Assembly: GCA_020720965.1 (NCBI GenBank)
Contig: DYNS01000018.1
Span: forward strand, 1-16,187
Direction of reading: 5' to 3'
DNA: 16,187 bases
Origin: Anaerolinea sp.
GTDB taxonomy: Bacteria; Chloroflexota; Anaerolineae; Anaerolineales; Villigracilaceae
The notes beneath the pieces are model-generated. The model saw only the letters and a program-made list of their open reading frames with translations, did not search any database and was not told where the DNA came from. Made by a program: the position numbers and the translations under genes. This document shows, piece after piece, positions 1-7,262 of this stretch. The stretch's first letter is position 1. The number at the start of each line of letters is the position of its first letter.

Positions 1-996
1 GGGGGCATCGCGCATGTCGTCTGTGTGGGGTTTGAAGGCGAGACCAAGCAAGCCGATGGTTTTGCCGTTGAGGTTGCCATCCAGCATTTGTTCGGTCCAG
101 CGCACGATTGCGCGGCGGCGGTCGTAGTTGACATCCATGACGTTGTGGAGGATGCGGGGTTCGAGACCTTTTTCTTCCGCCATATATGCCAGGGCTTTAA
201 CGTCTTTGGGGAAGCAGGAGCCGCCCCAACCGAGGCCGGCATCTAAAAAGTGGCGACCGATGCGGGCATCGTAGCCCATACCGGCGGCGACTTCTTTTAC
301 ATCCGCGCCGTAGGCTTCGCAGATTTCGGCGATTTCGTTGATGAAGGAGATTTTGGTGGCGAGGAAGGCGTTGGAGGCGTATTTAATCATCTCTGCGGTG
401 CGAAGGTCGGTGATGACGATGGGGGCGCGCAGAGGCAGGGGCAGTTGGGCAACTTTGTTGGCGGCTTCACGGTCGAAGGAGCCGATGACGGTGCGATGGG
501 GTTGCATAAAGTCGCCGATGGCAGAGCCTTCTCGCAGGAATTCCGGGCAGGAGACGACTGCAAAGTCGGTGGGGGTGGGTTGGGAGCGTTTGACGATGTC
601 TGCCACCCAATCGCCGGTGCCGATGGGTACGGTGGATTTGTTGATGATGACGATGGGTTCCTGCATGGTTTTGGCAATCGATTCGGCGGCGGATGCGACG
701 TATTGCAGGTCGGCTTCGCCGTTTACGCCGGAGGGGGTTCCTACGGCAATGAAGGCGAATTCGCTGCCTTGCAAGGCTTCGGCGTAGTCGGTGGTGAAGG
801 AGAGGCGCCCGGCGTTTACATTGCGGCGGACGAGTTCTTCCAGCCCCGGTTCGTAAATGGGCATGATGCCCTTTTTGAGATTATCTACGCGCTGTTGGTT
901 GACATCCAGCGCGATGACTTTGTTGCCCAGGTCGGCAAAGCAGGCTCCGGTAACAAGCCCAACGTAGCCAACGCCAACGACACAGATTTGTTTCAT
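1..996 (-). CDS. ugd: UDP-glucose 6-dehydrogenase, C-terminus cut by window edge
   Basis: Oxidises UDP-glucose to UDP-glucuronate with two NAD+, in the cytoplasm, supplying precursors for exopolysaccharide or cell-surface sugars. The reading frame is open from ATG at 996 to base 1 (332 codons, no stop), so the last third is missing. The N-terminus has the Rossmann motif VGVGYVGLVTG (about residues 6-16). The catalytic Cys lies in GWGGSCFPKD at about residue 261. The visible end, FKPHTDDMRDAP, is the typical start of the C-terminal UDP-binding domain. An AGAGGAAA ribosome site sits just before the ATG. It follows the rhomboid gene after a 77-base gap that holds a possible promoter of its own. 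The family call is firm. Close relatives acting on UDP-ManNAc or GDP-mannose are less likely given the whole motif set. Confidence 0.95.
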   Translation of the reverse strand, partial: MKQICVVGVGYVGLVTGACFADLGNKVIALDVNQQRVDNLKKGIMPIYEPGLEELVRRNVNAGRLSFTTDYAEALQGSEFAFIAVGTPSGVNGEADLQYVASAAESIAKTMQEPIVIINKSTVPIGTGDWVADIVKRSQPTPTDFAVVSCPEFLREGSAIGDFMQPHRTVIGSFDREAANKVAQLPLPLRAPIVITDLRTAEMIKYASNAFLATKISFINEIAEICEAYGADVKEVAAGMGYDARIGRHFLDAGLGWGGSCFPKDVKALAYMAEEKGLEPRILHNVMDVNYDRRRAIVRWTEQMLDGNLNGKTIGLLGLAFKPHTDDMRDAP

Positions 997-1048
997 GGTT
1001 TCCTCTTGAGAGTAGGGTGAGAATAAGTCTGCCGGAAGGCAGGGGATT

Positions 1049-1057
1049 AATATACCA
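1049..1057 (-). promoter_or_regulatory. Possible extended -10 promoter for ugd
   Basis: On the minus strand the gap between the rhomboid stop and ugd contains TGGTATATT, an extended -10 element (TGn-TATATT). No convincing -35 is seen, which is acceptable for extended -10 promoters. Transcription would start near 1042, giving a leader of about 46 bases that opens with a small perfect hairpin (CTGCC-TTCC-GGCAG, 1029-1042). The hairpin lacks a T run, so I do not call it a terminator. Confidence 0.35.
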
Positions 1058-1073
1058 GAAATGACGAGATGAT

Positions 1074-1826
1074 TTAGAGAGCGAAGATTCCCCCAAATTT
1101 TAGCAGGGCGAGAGCGCCAAAGAAAGCGAAGACAAGGGCAAGGGCGAAGAGGGAGGCGCTTTCGCCGCGTTCATCCGTCAGGGTGAAGGAGGGATACATA
1201 CCTTCGAGGAGGAGTTGGGGTCCCGCAAACCAGGTGAAGAGCAACCCGCCTGCCAGACCTCCGAGGTGCCCCCAGTTATCTATGCCGGGGGAAAGCCCGA
1301 TGAGGAGGTTGATTCCGGCTATGGTGAGGACGTTTTGCAAAGCGGCGCGGGCGCGGCTGCCGAGAATGCGGCGGTTTTGGTAGAAGAAGACGATTTCCGC
1401 GCCGAGTAAGCCAAAGATGGCGGTGGAAGCGCCCAGGGAGGCATCTGCCGAGAGGAGGAAGGAGAATACGTTGCCAGAAAATGCTCCGGCGGTGTAGAGC
1501 GCCAAAAATCTGCCATGCCCAAAACGTTGTTCCAACGGCGCGCCAATGACGGCGAGGGCGTACATGTTGAAGGCGATGTGCATGATGGAGCCGTGTAACA
1601 AGGCGGGGGTGAAGAAGCGCCAAACCTGCCCGGCGAGGATGTATTCGTTTATTTTCATGCCCAGCAGGGCGGGCAGGTCGGTTCCTAAAAAGGCTTCGCT
1701 TGCCATCTGGAGGAGGTAAAGGATGACGGTGACTGCCAGGAGAACGTAAGCGACAAAGGGGCGGGTGAGGCGCTCTTGCACGGTGGGCGGTGGCAGGGGG
1801 GCTTGCGGGAGGGGAGGCTGTTCCAT
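1074..1826 (-). CDS. Rhomboid family intramembrane serine protease
   Basis: A 250-residue polytopic membrane protein of the rhomboid family, which cleaves transmembrane helices within the membrane. The catalytic dyad is visible: Ser134 in GASTAIFG (GxSxxxxG motif) and His187 in WGHLGGLAGG. Asn87 in HIAFNMYAL supplies the usual oxyanion-side residue, and the WR motif (W69-R70) is in the first loop. About six or seven hydrophobic segments can be traced, starting at residue 25 and ending with a last helix near 226-245. The first 20 residues are Pro-rich and cytoplasmic. The ATG lies one base after the gmk stop codon, so the two are probably translated from one transcript. The substrate cannot be inferred. 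The family call is firm. Confidence 0.93.
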   Translation of the reverse strand: MEQPPLPQAPLPPPTVQERLTRPFVAYVLLAVTVILYLLQMASEAFLGTDLPALLGMKINEYILAGQVWRFFTPALLHGSIMHIAFNMYALAVIGAPLEQRFGHGRFLALYTAGAFSGNVFSFLLSADASLGASTAIFGLLGAEIVFFYQNRRILGSRARAALQNVLTIAGINLLIGLSPGIDNWGHLGGLAGGLLFTWFAGPQLLLEGMYPSFTLTDERGESASLFALALVFAFFGALALLKFGGIFAL

Positions 1827-1827
1827 G

Positions 1828-2448
1828 CTAGAGAGTCACTTTCCTTTGCTGAACGCGGCGATGTTCGGCGGTGATGATGGACTGGATGCAGTCTACCGCC
1901 ACTTCCAGGTGGTCATCGGCGTTGACGACAATATAGTCGAAGTTTTCCACCTTTTGCAGTTCTTTGCGGGCGGTGGCAATTCGCAGGGCAAGTTCTTCGG
2001 CGTTTTCGGTTTTGCGCTCGCGCAGGCGGCGCTCCAGTTCCGATTCGTTATCTACGGTGATGAAGATGAGGATGGCTTCCGGGGCAAGGCTGCGAACAGT
2101 TGCCGCGCCTTGCACATCTACCCGCATAATTACGTCTTTTCCACTGGCAAGCGCCTCGCGCACCTGCTGCTTGGGGATGCCTTTATAGTCGCCGTAAACG
2201 ATGGCGTACTCTATCAATTCATCGGTTTCAATCATGCGGGCAAATTCTTCTTTGGAGACGAAGAAGTAGTCTCTGCCGTTAATTTCGTTGGCGCGGCGGG
2301 GGCGGGTGGTGGCTGTGACGACAAAGTGAAAGGGAAACCCTCTGGCTTGCATGGCGGCGACCAGGGTGTCTTTGCCTGCGCCGGAAGGACCAGAGATGAC
2401 AATGAGAAGGGGCTGAGGCTGTAGGATTTGAAAATTTGTATCGGACAT
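1828..2448 (-). CDS. gmk: Guanylate kinase
   Basis: Phosphorylates GMP (and dGMP) to GDP with ATP, an essential step in purine nucleotide synthesis. The 206-residue length is normal. The P-loop is GPSGAGKDT (residues 20-28), followed by the family-typical segment with TTRPRRANEINGRDYFF (GMP-binding region) and RVDVQGAATVR. There is no Shine-Dalgarno sequence before the ATG. Instead a TAAAAT box lies 6 bases upstream, suggesting a leaderless message. It heads a cluster with the rhomboid gene (gap of one base) and perhaps ugd, and is divergent from fmdB. The first 13 residues form a short N-terminal extension before the core strand, and I see no better internal start. Confidence 0.96.
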   Translation of the reverse strand: MSDTNFQILQPQPLLIVISGPSGAGKDTLVAAMQARGFPFHFVVTATTRPRRANEINGRDYFFVSKEEFARMIETDELIEYAIVYGDYKGIPKQQVREALASGKDVIMRVDVQGAATVRSLAPEAILIFITVDNESELERRLRERKTENAEELALRIATARKELQKVENFDYIVVNADDHLEVAVDCIQSIITAEHRRVQQRKVTL

Positions 2449-2454
2449 ACTCTT

Positions 2455-2481
2455 ATTTTACATCACGAAACACAGTAAAAT
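2455..2481. promoter_or_regulatory. Mirror-image -10 boxes for gmk and fmdB (leaderless)
   Basis: The gap between the two divergent start codons holds TAAAAT twice: minus strand at 2460-2455 and plus strand at 2476-2481. Each ends exactly 6 bases before its ATG (2448 minus, 2488 plus). A -10 hexamer normally occupies -12 to -7, so position +1 would be the A of each ATG. Neither gene has a Shine-Dalgarno sequence. No good -35 match exists at 16-18 bases for either. Confidence 0.5.
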
Positions 2482-2487
2482 TGCGCC

Positions 2488-2919
2488 ATGCCTACTTACG
2501 ATTACACCTGCCTCGATTGCCGCAAACGTGCGGATATTTTTCAGACGTATCAGGATTACGGCGTAAAGCCGGTTCATTGCCCGCACTGCGGCAGCGCCAA
2601 TCTGCGCCGCCGGGCTCCGCGTGTGCGAGTGCTAAAGGGCAACGATGCCCGTCTGGAAGCCCTGGCAGACCCTTCCAAACTCGCCGGGATGGAAGATGAC
2701 CCGCGCGCGATGGCAAAGGTCTTCCGGGAGATGGGCGGCGCTTTGGGGGAGGAGATGCCTCCGCAGTTTGATGAGATTGTGGGCAGGCTGGAAGCCGGTC
2801 AGTCTCCCGAGGAAATCGAATCGGCGGTGCCGGATTGGGGCGGGGAAAGCGGCGGGGCGTTTGGTCACGAGCATCACGACCACGAGCATCCCCATCACGA
2901 ACATTCTCACGAGGATTAA
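2488..2919 (+). CDS. FmdB-type zinc-ribbon protein with His-rich tail
   Basis: A 143-residue protein starting MPTYDYTC, the hallmark of the FmdB/CxxC_CxxC_SSSS putative regulatory family. The zinc ribbon uses Cys8, Cys11, Cys31 and Cys34. The family role is poorly known; the name comes from a gene linked to formamidase/amidase regulation. Residues 55-120 are acidic and helical, with no family I recognise. The last 17 residues (127-143) contain nine His mixed with Asp and Glu, like histidine-rich metal-binding tails of zinc or nickel chaperones. I infer that the tail binds metal. The gene is alone on the plus strand, probably leaderless, and ends directly at a strong terminator that shares bases with its stop codon. 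Confidence 0.85.
   Translation: MPTYDYTCLDCRKRADIFQTYQDYGVKPVHCPHCGSANLRRRAPRVRVLKGNDARLEALADPSKLAGMEDDPRAMAKVFREMGGALGEEMPPQFDEIVGRLEAGQSPEEIESAVPDWGGESGGAFGHEHHDHEHPHHEHSHED
2871..2916 (+). repeat. Short degenerate repeats encoding the His-rich tail
   Basis: The 3' end of the FmdB-like gene is built from degenerate units of the type CACGAGCATCAC, giving alternating His and acidic residues. It is a low-complexity coding repeat, not a mobile element. Confidence 0.6.
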
Positions 2920-2960
2920 AAAATCGGGCGGCGAGGGAAACCTTCGCCGCCCGATTTTTT
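2918..2960. terminator. Bidirectional intrinsic terminator
   Basis: A near-perfect hairpin: ATCGGGCGGCGA pairs with TCGCCGCCCGAT, and the intervening GGGAAACCT can extend the stem (G-T, G-C, G-C) to an AAA loop. It is flanked by six A on the left (2918-2923) and six T on the right (2955-2960), so it has a T run on both strands. It ends the plus-strand fmdB transcript, and on the minus strand it follows the MBL hydrolase stop at 2972, closing the kamA-like operon. Confidence 0.93.
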
Positions 2961-2971
2961 GCTTTTTGGGG

Positions 2972-3826
2972 TTACTCTTCTCCGTCCATTTTCTCTTTGT
3001 TGCTTAAGAAATAACGGTGCAAGGCGCGTAAGTTGCGCTGATGCAGGGCTGGAGCCAGCCCTCCCAGATGAACGCGGCTTTTGCCACATTCTTCAATCCC
3101 CACCTCGTCCAGATAGTCCAGAGGGGTTTTGCGTTTAAGAGCAGCCCGAACCGCTTTGCGGATGGCAGAGAGGTAGGCGAGGTTTTCTTTGACGGCGGCT
3201 TCAATTTCGCCGCGCAGGATGATATCTCCGTGCCCTTGCACGATGTTTTCCAAGCCCATGCGCCCCATTTTTTTGATGGAGGCTGCCAGTTGGTCAATGT
3301 CGCCGTCCACCAGGTAGGGCAGAGGCATAAAGGCATCTCCGGCAAACAGGATGCGGTCTTCTTCTACGAGGACGGAGATGCCGTCCCGGCTGTGTCCGTA
3401 GGCGGGGGCAAGGATGAGATTTTTCTTGCCTACCCGCAGGGTGAGTTCGCCTTCTTCAAACGTGAGGTGGGGCAGAACCATTTTTACCTGGCGCAGGGTG
3501 GCATTTTGCTTTTTAGCCGATTCGAGGGCGGGGATGCCTTTTTCTATCATCAGCTCACGGCAGCGGGCGTGGGCGAGGATGGTGGCGCCAGGGAAGAAGC
3601 AGTTGCCCCAGGTGTGGTCGGCGTGATAATGGGTGTTGATGACGTACCGAACCTGCAAACCCAATTCGTGTTCCACAAATTCCCGCATCCCCAGGGTTTC
3701 TTCCGGGATGGCGAGGGTGTCTATCACAACCGCCCATTGGGGTCCGGCTACGACCCCGGCAGTGACCTGGGCATACACTTCGCTTTGAAACCAATACACG
3801 TTTTCAGAAATTCGTTCTCGGTGCAT
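2972..3826 (-). CDS. MBL-fold metallo-hydrolase
   Basis: A 284-residue cytoplasmic metallo-beta-lactamase-fold enzyme. All metal ligands are visible: His66, His68, Asp70 and His71 in THYHADHTWGN, His145 in YGHSRDG, Asp164 in FAGDAF and His199 in QGHGD. Lactonases, thioesterases and other hydrolases share this fold, so the substrate is not determined. I see no extra domain (no rhodanese or flavodoxin). The ATG has an AAGGGAAA ribosome site. It is the last gene before the terminator and lies 80 bases after the aldo/keto reductase, with a possible promoter in that gap. Confidence 0.87.
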   Translation of the reverse strand: MHRERISENVYWFQSEVYAQVTAGVVAGPQWAVVIDTLAIPEETLGMREFVEHELGLQVRYVINTHYHADHTWGNCFFPGATILAHARCRELMIEKGIPALESAKKQNATLRQVKMVLPHLTFEEGELTLRVGKKNLILAPAYGHSRDGISVLVEEDRILFAGDAFMPLPYLVDGDIDQLAASIKKMGRMGLENIVQGHGDIILRGEIEAAVKENLAYLSAIRKAVRAALKRKTPLDYLDEVGIEECGKSRVHLGGLAPALHQRNLRALHRYFLSNKEKMDGEE

Positions 3827-3853
3827 ACATTTCCCTTAAAAAAAGATGCCCAA

Positions 3854-3882
3854 TAGATAGCACAAACCCTGCCGAAAATCAA
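3854..3882 (-). promoter_or_regulatory. Possible internal promoter for the MBL hydrolase
   Basis: Minus strand TTGATT (3882-3877), 17-base spacer, TATCTA (3859-3854). The -35 is fair and the -10 is weak because its last base is not T. The AT-rich 80-base gap is the largest within this operon, so a secondary promoter is plausible. Confidence 0.3.
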
Positions 3883-3906
3883 GTTGTTTATACAAATTCG
3901 CAAGTT

Positions 3907-4872
3907 TCAATCTTCGTCCGGGTAGTTGTTTAGCGCCAATTCTATTTTTTCCAGCACGTCATCGGTCAGTTTGTCCACCGCATCGGCAGATTCGAGGTTG
4001 TCTTGCAGTTGGGCGGGGTTGGTGGCACCAGTAATGACGCTGCTGACTTCTTTTCGGCGCAGCAGCCAGGCAAGCGCCAGTTGAGCGGTGGAAATGTGCA
4101 AGTCGGAGGCGATTTGGCTCAGTTGGCGCACAATCTCCACCCGCTCCGGGGTGATTCGGTCCCGAATCCACGCCATGCTTTCCAGGGCGGCGCGGCTGCC
4201 GGTGGGGATGCCCTCGTTGTATTTTCCGGTGAGGATGCCGTAGTAGAGCGGGCTCCAGGTGGTGAGACCCAAGCCATATTCTTTGCAAAGGGGCGCGAGT
4301 TCCATTTCCACCCGGCGGCGATGAAACATGTTGTACTGAGGCTGCTCCATGCTGGGCGGGATAAGGTGATGCTGCGCCGCCGCCGCATAAGCGGCTGAAA
4401 CCTGCCAGGCTCGCCATTCGGAAGTGCCCCAATATAAAATTTTGCCCTGCCTTACCAGGTTATCCATCGTAAAGACGACTTCATCTATGGGGGTGTCGGG
4501 GTCGAAGCGGTGGCAAAAGTACAGGTCTAAATAATCGGTGCCGATGCGTTTGAGGGAGGCGTGAACCGATTCGGTGATGTGCTTGCGCGAGAGTCCGCGC
4601 CCGTTGGGTCCGGGGGCGGTGGGCCAAAACACTTTGGAAGAAAGTACCAGCCCCTCGCGTGGCAAGTCACGGATGGCTTTGCCCATCACAATTTCTGCCT
4701 GCCCATTGGCGTAAATATCGGCGTTGTCAAAAAAGTTTACTCCGGCATCATAGGCGGCGTGGAACAAGCCCAGGGAGGCTTGCTCTTCCACCTGTGCGCC
4801 CATCGTCACCCAGGAGCCGAGCGAAATTTCGCTAACTTTTAGACCAGAACGACCTAAACGGCGGTAGTGCAT
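3907..4872 (-). CDS. Aldo/keto reductase (Kv-beta/YghZ-like)
   Basis: A 321-residue NADPH-dependent oxidoreductase with a TIM-barrel fold. The catalytic tetrad is Asp49 and Tyr54 (FFDNADIYANG), Lys80 (SSKVFW) and His121 (YFCHRFDP). The segment MHYRRLGRSGLKVSEISLGSW and the C-terminal SVITGATNPAQLQDN resemble the potassium-channel beta-subunit/YghZ branch, which reduces aldehydes such as methylglyoxal. The ATG has a strong AAGGAGAC site. It begins 11 bases after the stop of the zinc-ribbon membrane protein, so it is in the same operon. The physiological substrate cannot be read from the sequence. Confidence 0.92.
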   Translation of the reverse strand: MHYRRLGRSGLKVSEISLGSWVTMGAQVEEQASLGLFHAAYDAGVNFFDNADIYANGQAEIVMGKAIRDLPREGLVLSSKVFWPTAPGPNGRGLSRKHITESVHASLKRIGTDYLDLYFCHRFDPDTPIDEVVFTMDNLVRQGKILYWGTSEWRAWQVSAAYAAAAQHHLIPPSMEQPQYNMFHRRRVEMELAPLCKEYGLGLTTWSPLYYGILTGKYNEGIPTGSRAALESMAWIRDRITPERVEIVRQLSQIASDLHISTAQLALAWLLRRKEVSSVITGATNPAQLQDNLESADAVDKLTDDVLEKIELALNNYPDED

Positions 4873-4883
4873 ACTGTCTCCTT

Positions 4884-5957
4884 TCAGGGTGAAACATCCA
4901 CCACACTGCCAAACGAATTAACCGAAAGATTCCAAACCGAATTGGGGGCAAACTGCACAAAAGAAGCCTCGGTTTCGGGGTTATATTCCAAAACCGCCCC
5001 ATCTGTCCGAAAGAAAACCAGGTAGTCTTCGGCTCTTTCGCCTTCGCGCTCAGCGGCGCTCAGGCGAAGGGGGGGCCAGGAAGGCTGCAAATCTGTCCCT
5101 TGCGCCTGCTCCGAGCGGACATTCTGCCATTCCAGGGCGGTGTATTTGCAATAGTCGTCATACACCTCGTAATAGCAGGTCTCCACTACCTCGGCAGCGC
5201 CGTTGCCCTGGTCTACATATTCGGTGGCGCAAACTTCCTTGGAGTTAGGCGCGGGGTTCTCCTGGCGAGAGCGGTACTCCGAAGAGCAGGAAAGCACCTT
5301 TGCGCCATTCGGCACTTCATCCTGCCATGCCTGGCGGGTTACTTCTTTTTGGGCTTGGACGTAAATGACGCGCTGCCACTGCACACTTTGCACGACCCCG
5401 GTTTGGGTTTCGGTGCGGAAGAGGAGAAAACCCAGCCCCACACACAGCGCCAAAACAAAGGCAAGGATGGGGAGCGCCATCCAGGGGCGAAAAGCCGAGG
5501 GTTTAACCGGCGCGGAGGCGGCTGCCTGCGCCCTGGGCGCGGGATTGGCGACTTTTGCCTGGCTTCCGCAAGCCGAACAAACGCTCCGCCCCGATTCATT
5601 TTCCGCTCCGCAAGCCGGGCATTTCCAGGCGGCGGGGGCAGCCTCGGCTGCCGCAAGTTTTGCCCCAGCGGCACGCGCCTTGCCTTCTGCCAGGTCGCCG
5701 CCGCATTGGGCGCAGGAGGTCGCCCCGGCGGGGTTGCGGGAGCCGCAGTAGGGACAATGCACATCCGCCCCGGCAGAGGCGGCGCGCTGCCTGGTTTCGT
5801 CTGCAATCAGGTCTCTTTGGGCGCCCAGGGTAAATTGCACACCCTCCGGCTGCGGAGAGCCGCAAGCCTGGCAGGTTTTCTTCATGCCGGGGTTGGCGCT
5901 GCCACAATTGGGGCAAGCCCATTCCAGTTCGGTATAACCAACCGTTTTTTTAGCCAC
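4884..5957 (-). CDS. Membrane protein with three zinc ribbons and an external Cys-containing domain
   Basis: A 357-residue protein starting at GTG (5957) with a GGAGAG site; the nearby ATG at 5970 is out of frame. Three treble-clef-like CxxC pairs precede the membrane: Cys15/18/29/32, Cys68/71/82/85 and Cys113/116/127/130. An Ala-rich linker leads to one TM segment (about 159-180). The following 175 residues would then be outside the cytoplasm and hold four Cys (224, 243, 261, 270), which could form two disulfides. I do not recognise this external domain. The cytoplasmic zinc ribbons could sense or bind a partner. It sits in the same run as two exported Ig-like proteins, suggesting a cell-envelope function. 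Confidence 0.85.
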   Translation of the reverse strand: MAKKTVGYTELEWACPNCGSANPGMKKTCQACGSPQPEGVQFTLGAQRDLIADETRQRAASAGADVHCPYCGSRNPAGATSCAQCGGDLAEGKARAAGAKLAAAEAAPAAWKCPACGAENESGRSVCSACGSQAKVANPAPRAQAAASAPVKPSAFRPWMALPILAFVLALCVGLGFLLFRTETQTGVVQSVQWQRVIYVQAQKEVTRQAWQDEVPNGAKVLSCSSEYRSRQENPAPNSKEVCATEYVDQGNGAAEVVETCYYEVYDDYCKYTALEWQNVRSEQAQGTDLQPSWPPLRLSAAEREGERAEDYLVFFRTDGAVLEYNPETEASFVQFAPNSVWNLSVNSFGSVVDVSP

Positions 5958-5990
5958 AGGAACTCTCCATGGGGGTTAGGGGTCTGTATC

Positions 5991-6683
5991 TTAGCGTTTG
6001 ACAATAATCCGCACCGTGAAGGTGCAAAAGATGTGGCCCGTACGCATGGCGCGTAAGCCATAGGTGGCGGCGTAGTAGCCTTCTTCTTTGGGGGTAATCA
6101 TATCCACCTTTACCAAGCCTATTTTGTCTGGTTTTATTTCTTCGTACAAGTCCTGGCTGCGCTCACGCGAGAATTTGGGACCTTCCAGCAGGTAGACGCG
6201 GACGGTTGTGCCTGCCCAGGTTTTGGTTCCAACGTTGCGTAACTTCCAGATGGCATCGAAGGCGGTTTTTGGAGGATAAATTGCCCAGTTACCGGGTTTT
6301 TTGTCTATAAACTGGCAGGCATATTCCGAGCCGACCGGGTCGCTGTAGACTTCTGGGGTGGTGGCTGCCTGGGTAAGGAGAGCCTGGTCGGAGGGCAGGG
6401 GGGTGGGGGTTTCGGAAATTTGCGGGGTTGGGGTAATGCTGGGGGTAAGAGTCGCCGTTGGCAGGGGGGTGATGGTGGGGAAAAATGTGAGGGTAATGGT
6501 TGCCGTTGGCGGCGGGGGCGGGGGAGCGGTGAAGGTGGCAGAAACCTCCGCCCCTGGCAGGTTTTCTTCTAACGGGGCGGAGGGGCTTACATCCAGAAGC
6601 GGGGTTTGCGCCGCAGATGGCGCACAAGCCCCCAAAAAGATGAGGAGCGCCGAAATGCTGCGAAAGACATGGGTACGTTGCAA
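5991..6683 (-). CDS. Lipoprotein with Thr/Pro-rich spacer and NBR1-type Ig-like domain
   Basis: A 230-residue exported lipoprotein. A short signal sequence ends in a lipobox, LGAC (residues 17-20), so Cys20 would be lipidated. Residues 52-97 are a Thr/Pro-rich extended stalk. Residues 120-230 form an Ig-like domain of the NBR1 central-domain type (IWKLRNVGTKTW core), with Cys123 and Cys220 placed to bridge the first and last strands. The start is TTG at 6683. An in-frame stop lies just upstream and no ATG or GTG precedes the lipobox, so TTG is the only reasonable start; it has no clear ribosome site and lies 5 bases after the previous stop, which suggests translational coupling. Function is unknown; adhesion or matrix binding is possible. 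Paralogous to the preceding gene. Confidence 0.8.
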   Translation of the reverse strand: MQRTHVFRSISALLIFLGACAPSAAQTPLLDVSPSAPLEENLPGAEVSATFTAPPPPPPTATITLTFFPTITPLPTATLTPSITPTPQISETPTPLPSDQALLTQAATTPEVYSDPVGSEYACQFIDKKPGNWAIYPPKTAFDAIWKLRNVGTKTWAGTTVRVYLLEGPKFSRERSQDLYEEIKPDKIGLVKVDMITPKEEGYYAATYGLRAMRTGHIFCTFTVRIIVKR

Positions 6684-6688
6684 GGCTT

Positions 6689-7243
6689 TTATTTATTGAC
6701 GTTGATGGTGATGTAGAGGCGGCAGAACAGGCTGGTGCCTTTGCTAATGCCCCAAATGGCAGTGTAGTAGCCTTTGGTTTTGGGGGCGTTCATATCTACG
6801 GAGAGGGTGGTCTTTTTACCCGTGCCAACATCGGCTTTCAGGTCGTAACTGTCGCCGCGTGTGTGCATCTTTGTTCCGCCGACATACACAAGGTCGATGC
6901 CGTTTTTGCCCCAGACGCGGTTGCCGGTGTTCTTCACCGTCCAGGATGCGTCAAAGTATTGGCGGCGTTTCATCTGCGTCCAGTCTTTGGGTTTTTGCGA
7001 GATGAGCATACAGGCGTAATCTGTTCCGGCGGCGGCGCTTTGGGCTTGTACGGTGTAGAGAGGCAGGGTGGAGACGCTCATGGGGGCGAGGAGGGGCAGA
7101 CCGTAGGCGGCGTCGATGAATGCCTGGGCTGGCGAGTCGGAGGTGAGGGTCTGTTCCTGGGCGGGCTGCGCCGCAACCGGCAGGAAGGAGGCAAGGACGA
7201 GCAGGGCGGTGAGAACAGCGAGGGTGATGCGCACGGGTTTCAT
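6689..7243 (-). CDS. Secreted protein with NBR1-type Ig-like domain
   Basis: A 184-residue exported protein. I choose ATG at 7243 because AAGGAG lies just before it and it gives a clean signal peptide (Lys/Arg, then a hydrophobic stretch 6-22, then VAAQ cleavage near 26). The longer frame from 7387 would run back into the kamA-like gene. Residues 75-184 are an NBR1-like Ig domain (SWTVKNTGNRVWG), with Cys78 and Cys174 matching the Cys pair of the next gene. It lacks a lipobox and a Pro-rich stalk, so it is secreted or loosely bound. It starts 19 bases after the kamA-like stop. The two Ig genes look like a tandem duplication that diverged in anchoring. Function is unknown. Confidence 0.82.
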   Translation of the reverse strand: MKPVRITLAVLTALLVLASFLPVAAQPAQEQTLTSDSPAQAFIDAAYGLPLLAPMSVSTLPLYTVQAQSAAAGTDYACMLISQKPKDWTQMKRRQYFDASWTVKNTGNRVWGKNGIDLVYVGGTKMHTRGDSYDLKADVGTGKKTTLSVDMNAPKTKGYYTAIWGISKGTSLFCRLYITINVNK

Positions 7244-7262
7244 TTTTTTCTCCTTGAGTGGG

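Noticed and set aside
250..1020. Long plus-strand open frame opposite ugd
   Set aside because: Low-complexity Gly/Asp-rich translation that mirrors the ugd codons; ugd has the full motif set on the other strand.
1029..1042. Hairpin CTGCC-TTCC-GGCAG as a terminator after the rhomboid gene
   Set aside because: The stem is only five pairs and is not followed by a T run on either strand.
2457..2481. TTTACA as -35 with TAAAAT as -10 for fmdB
   Set aside because: The spacer would be only 13 bases, too short for a sigma-70 promoter.
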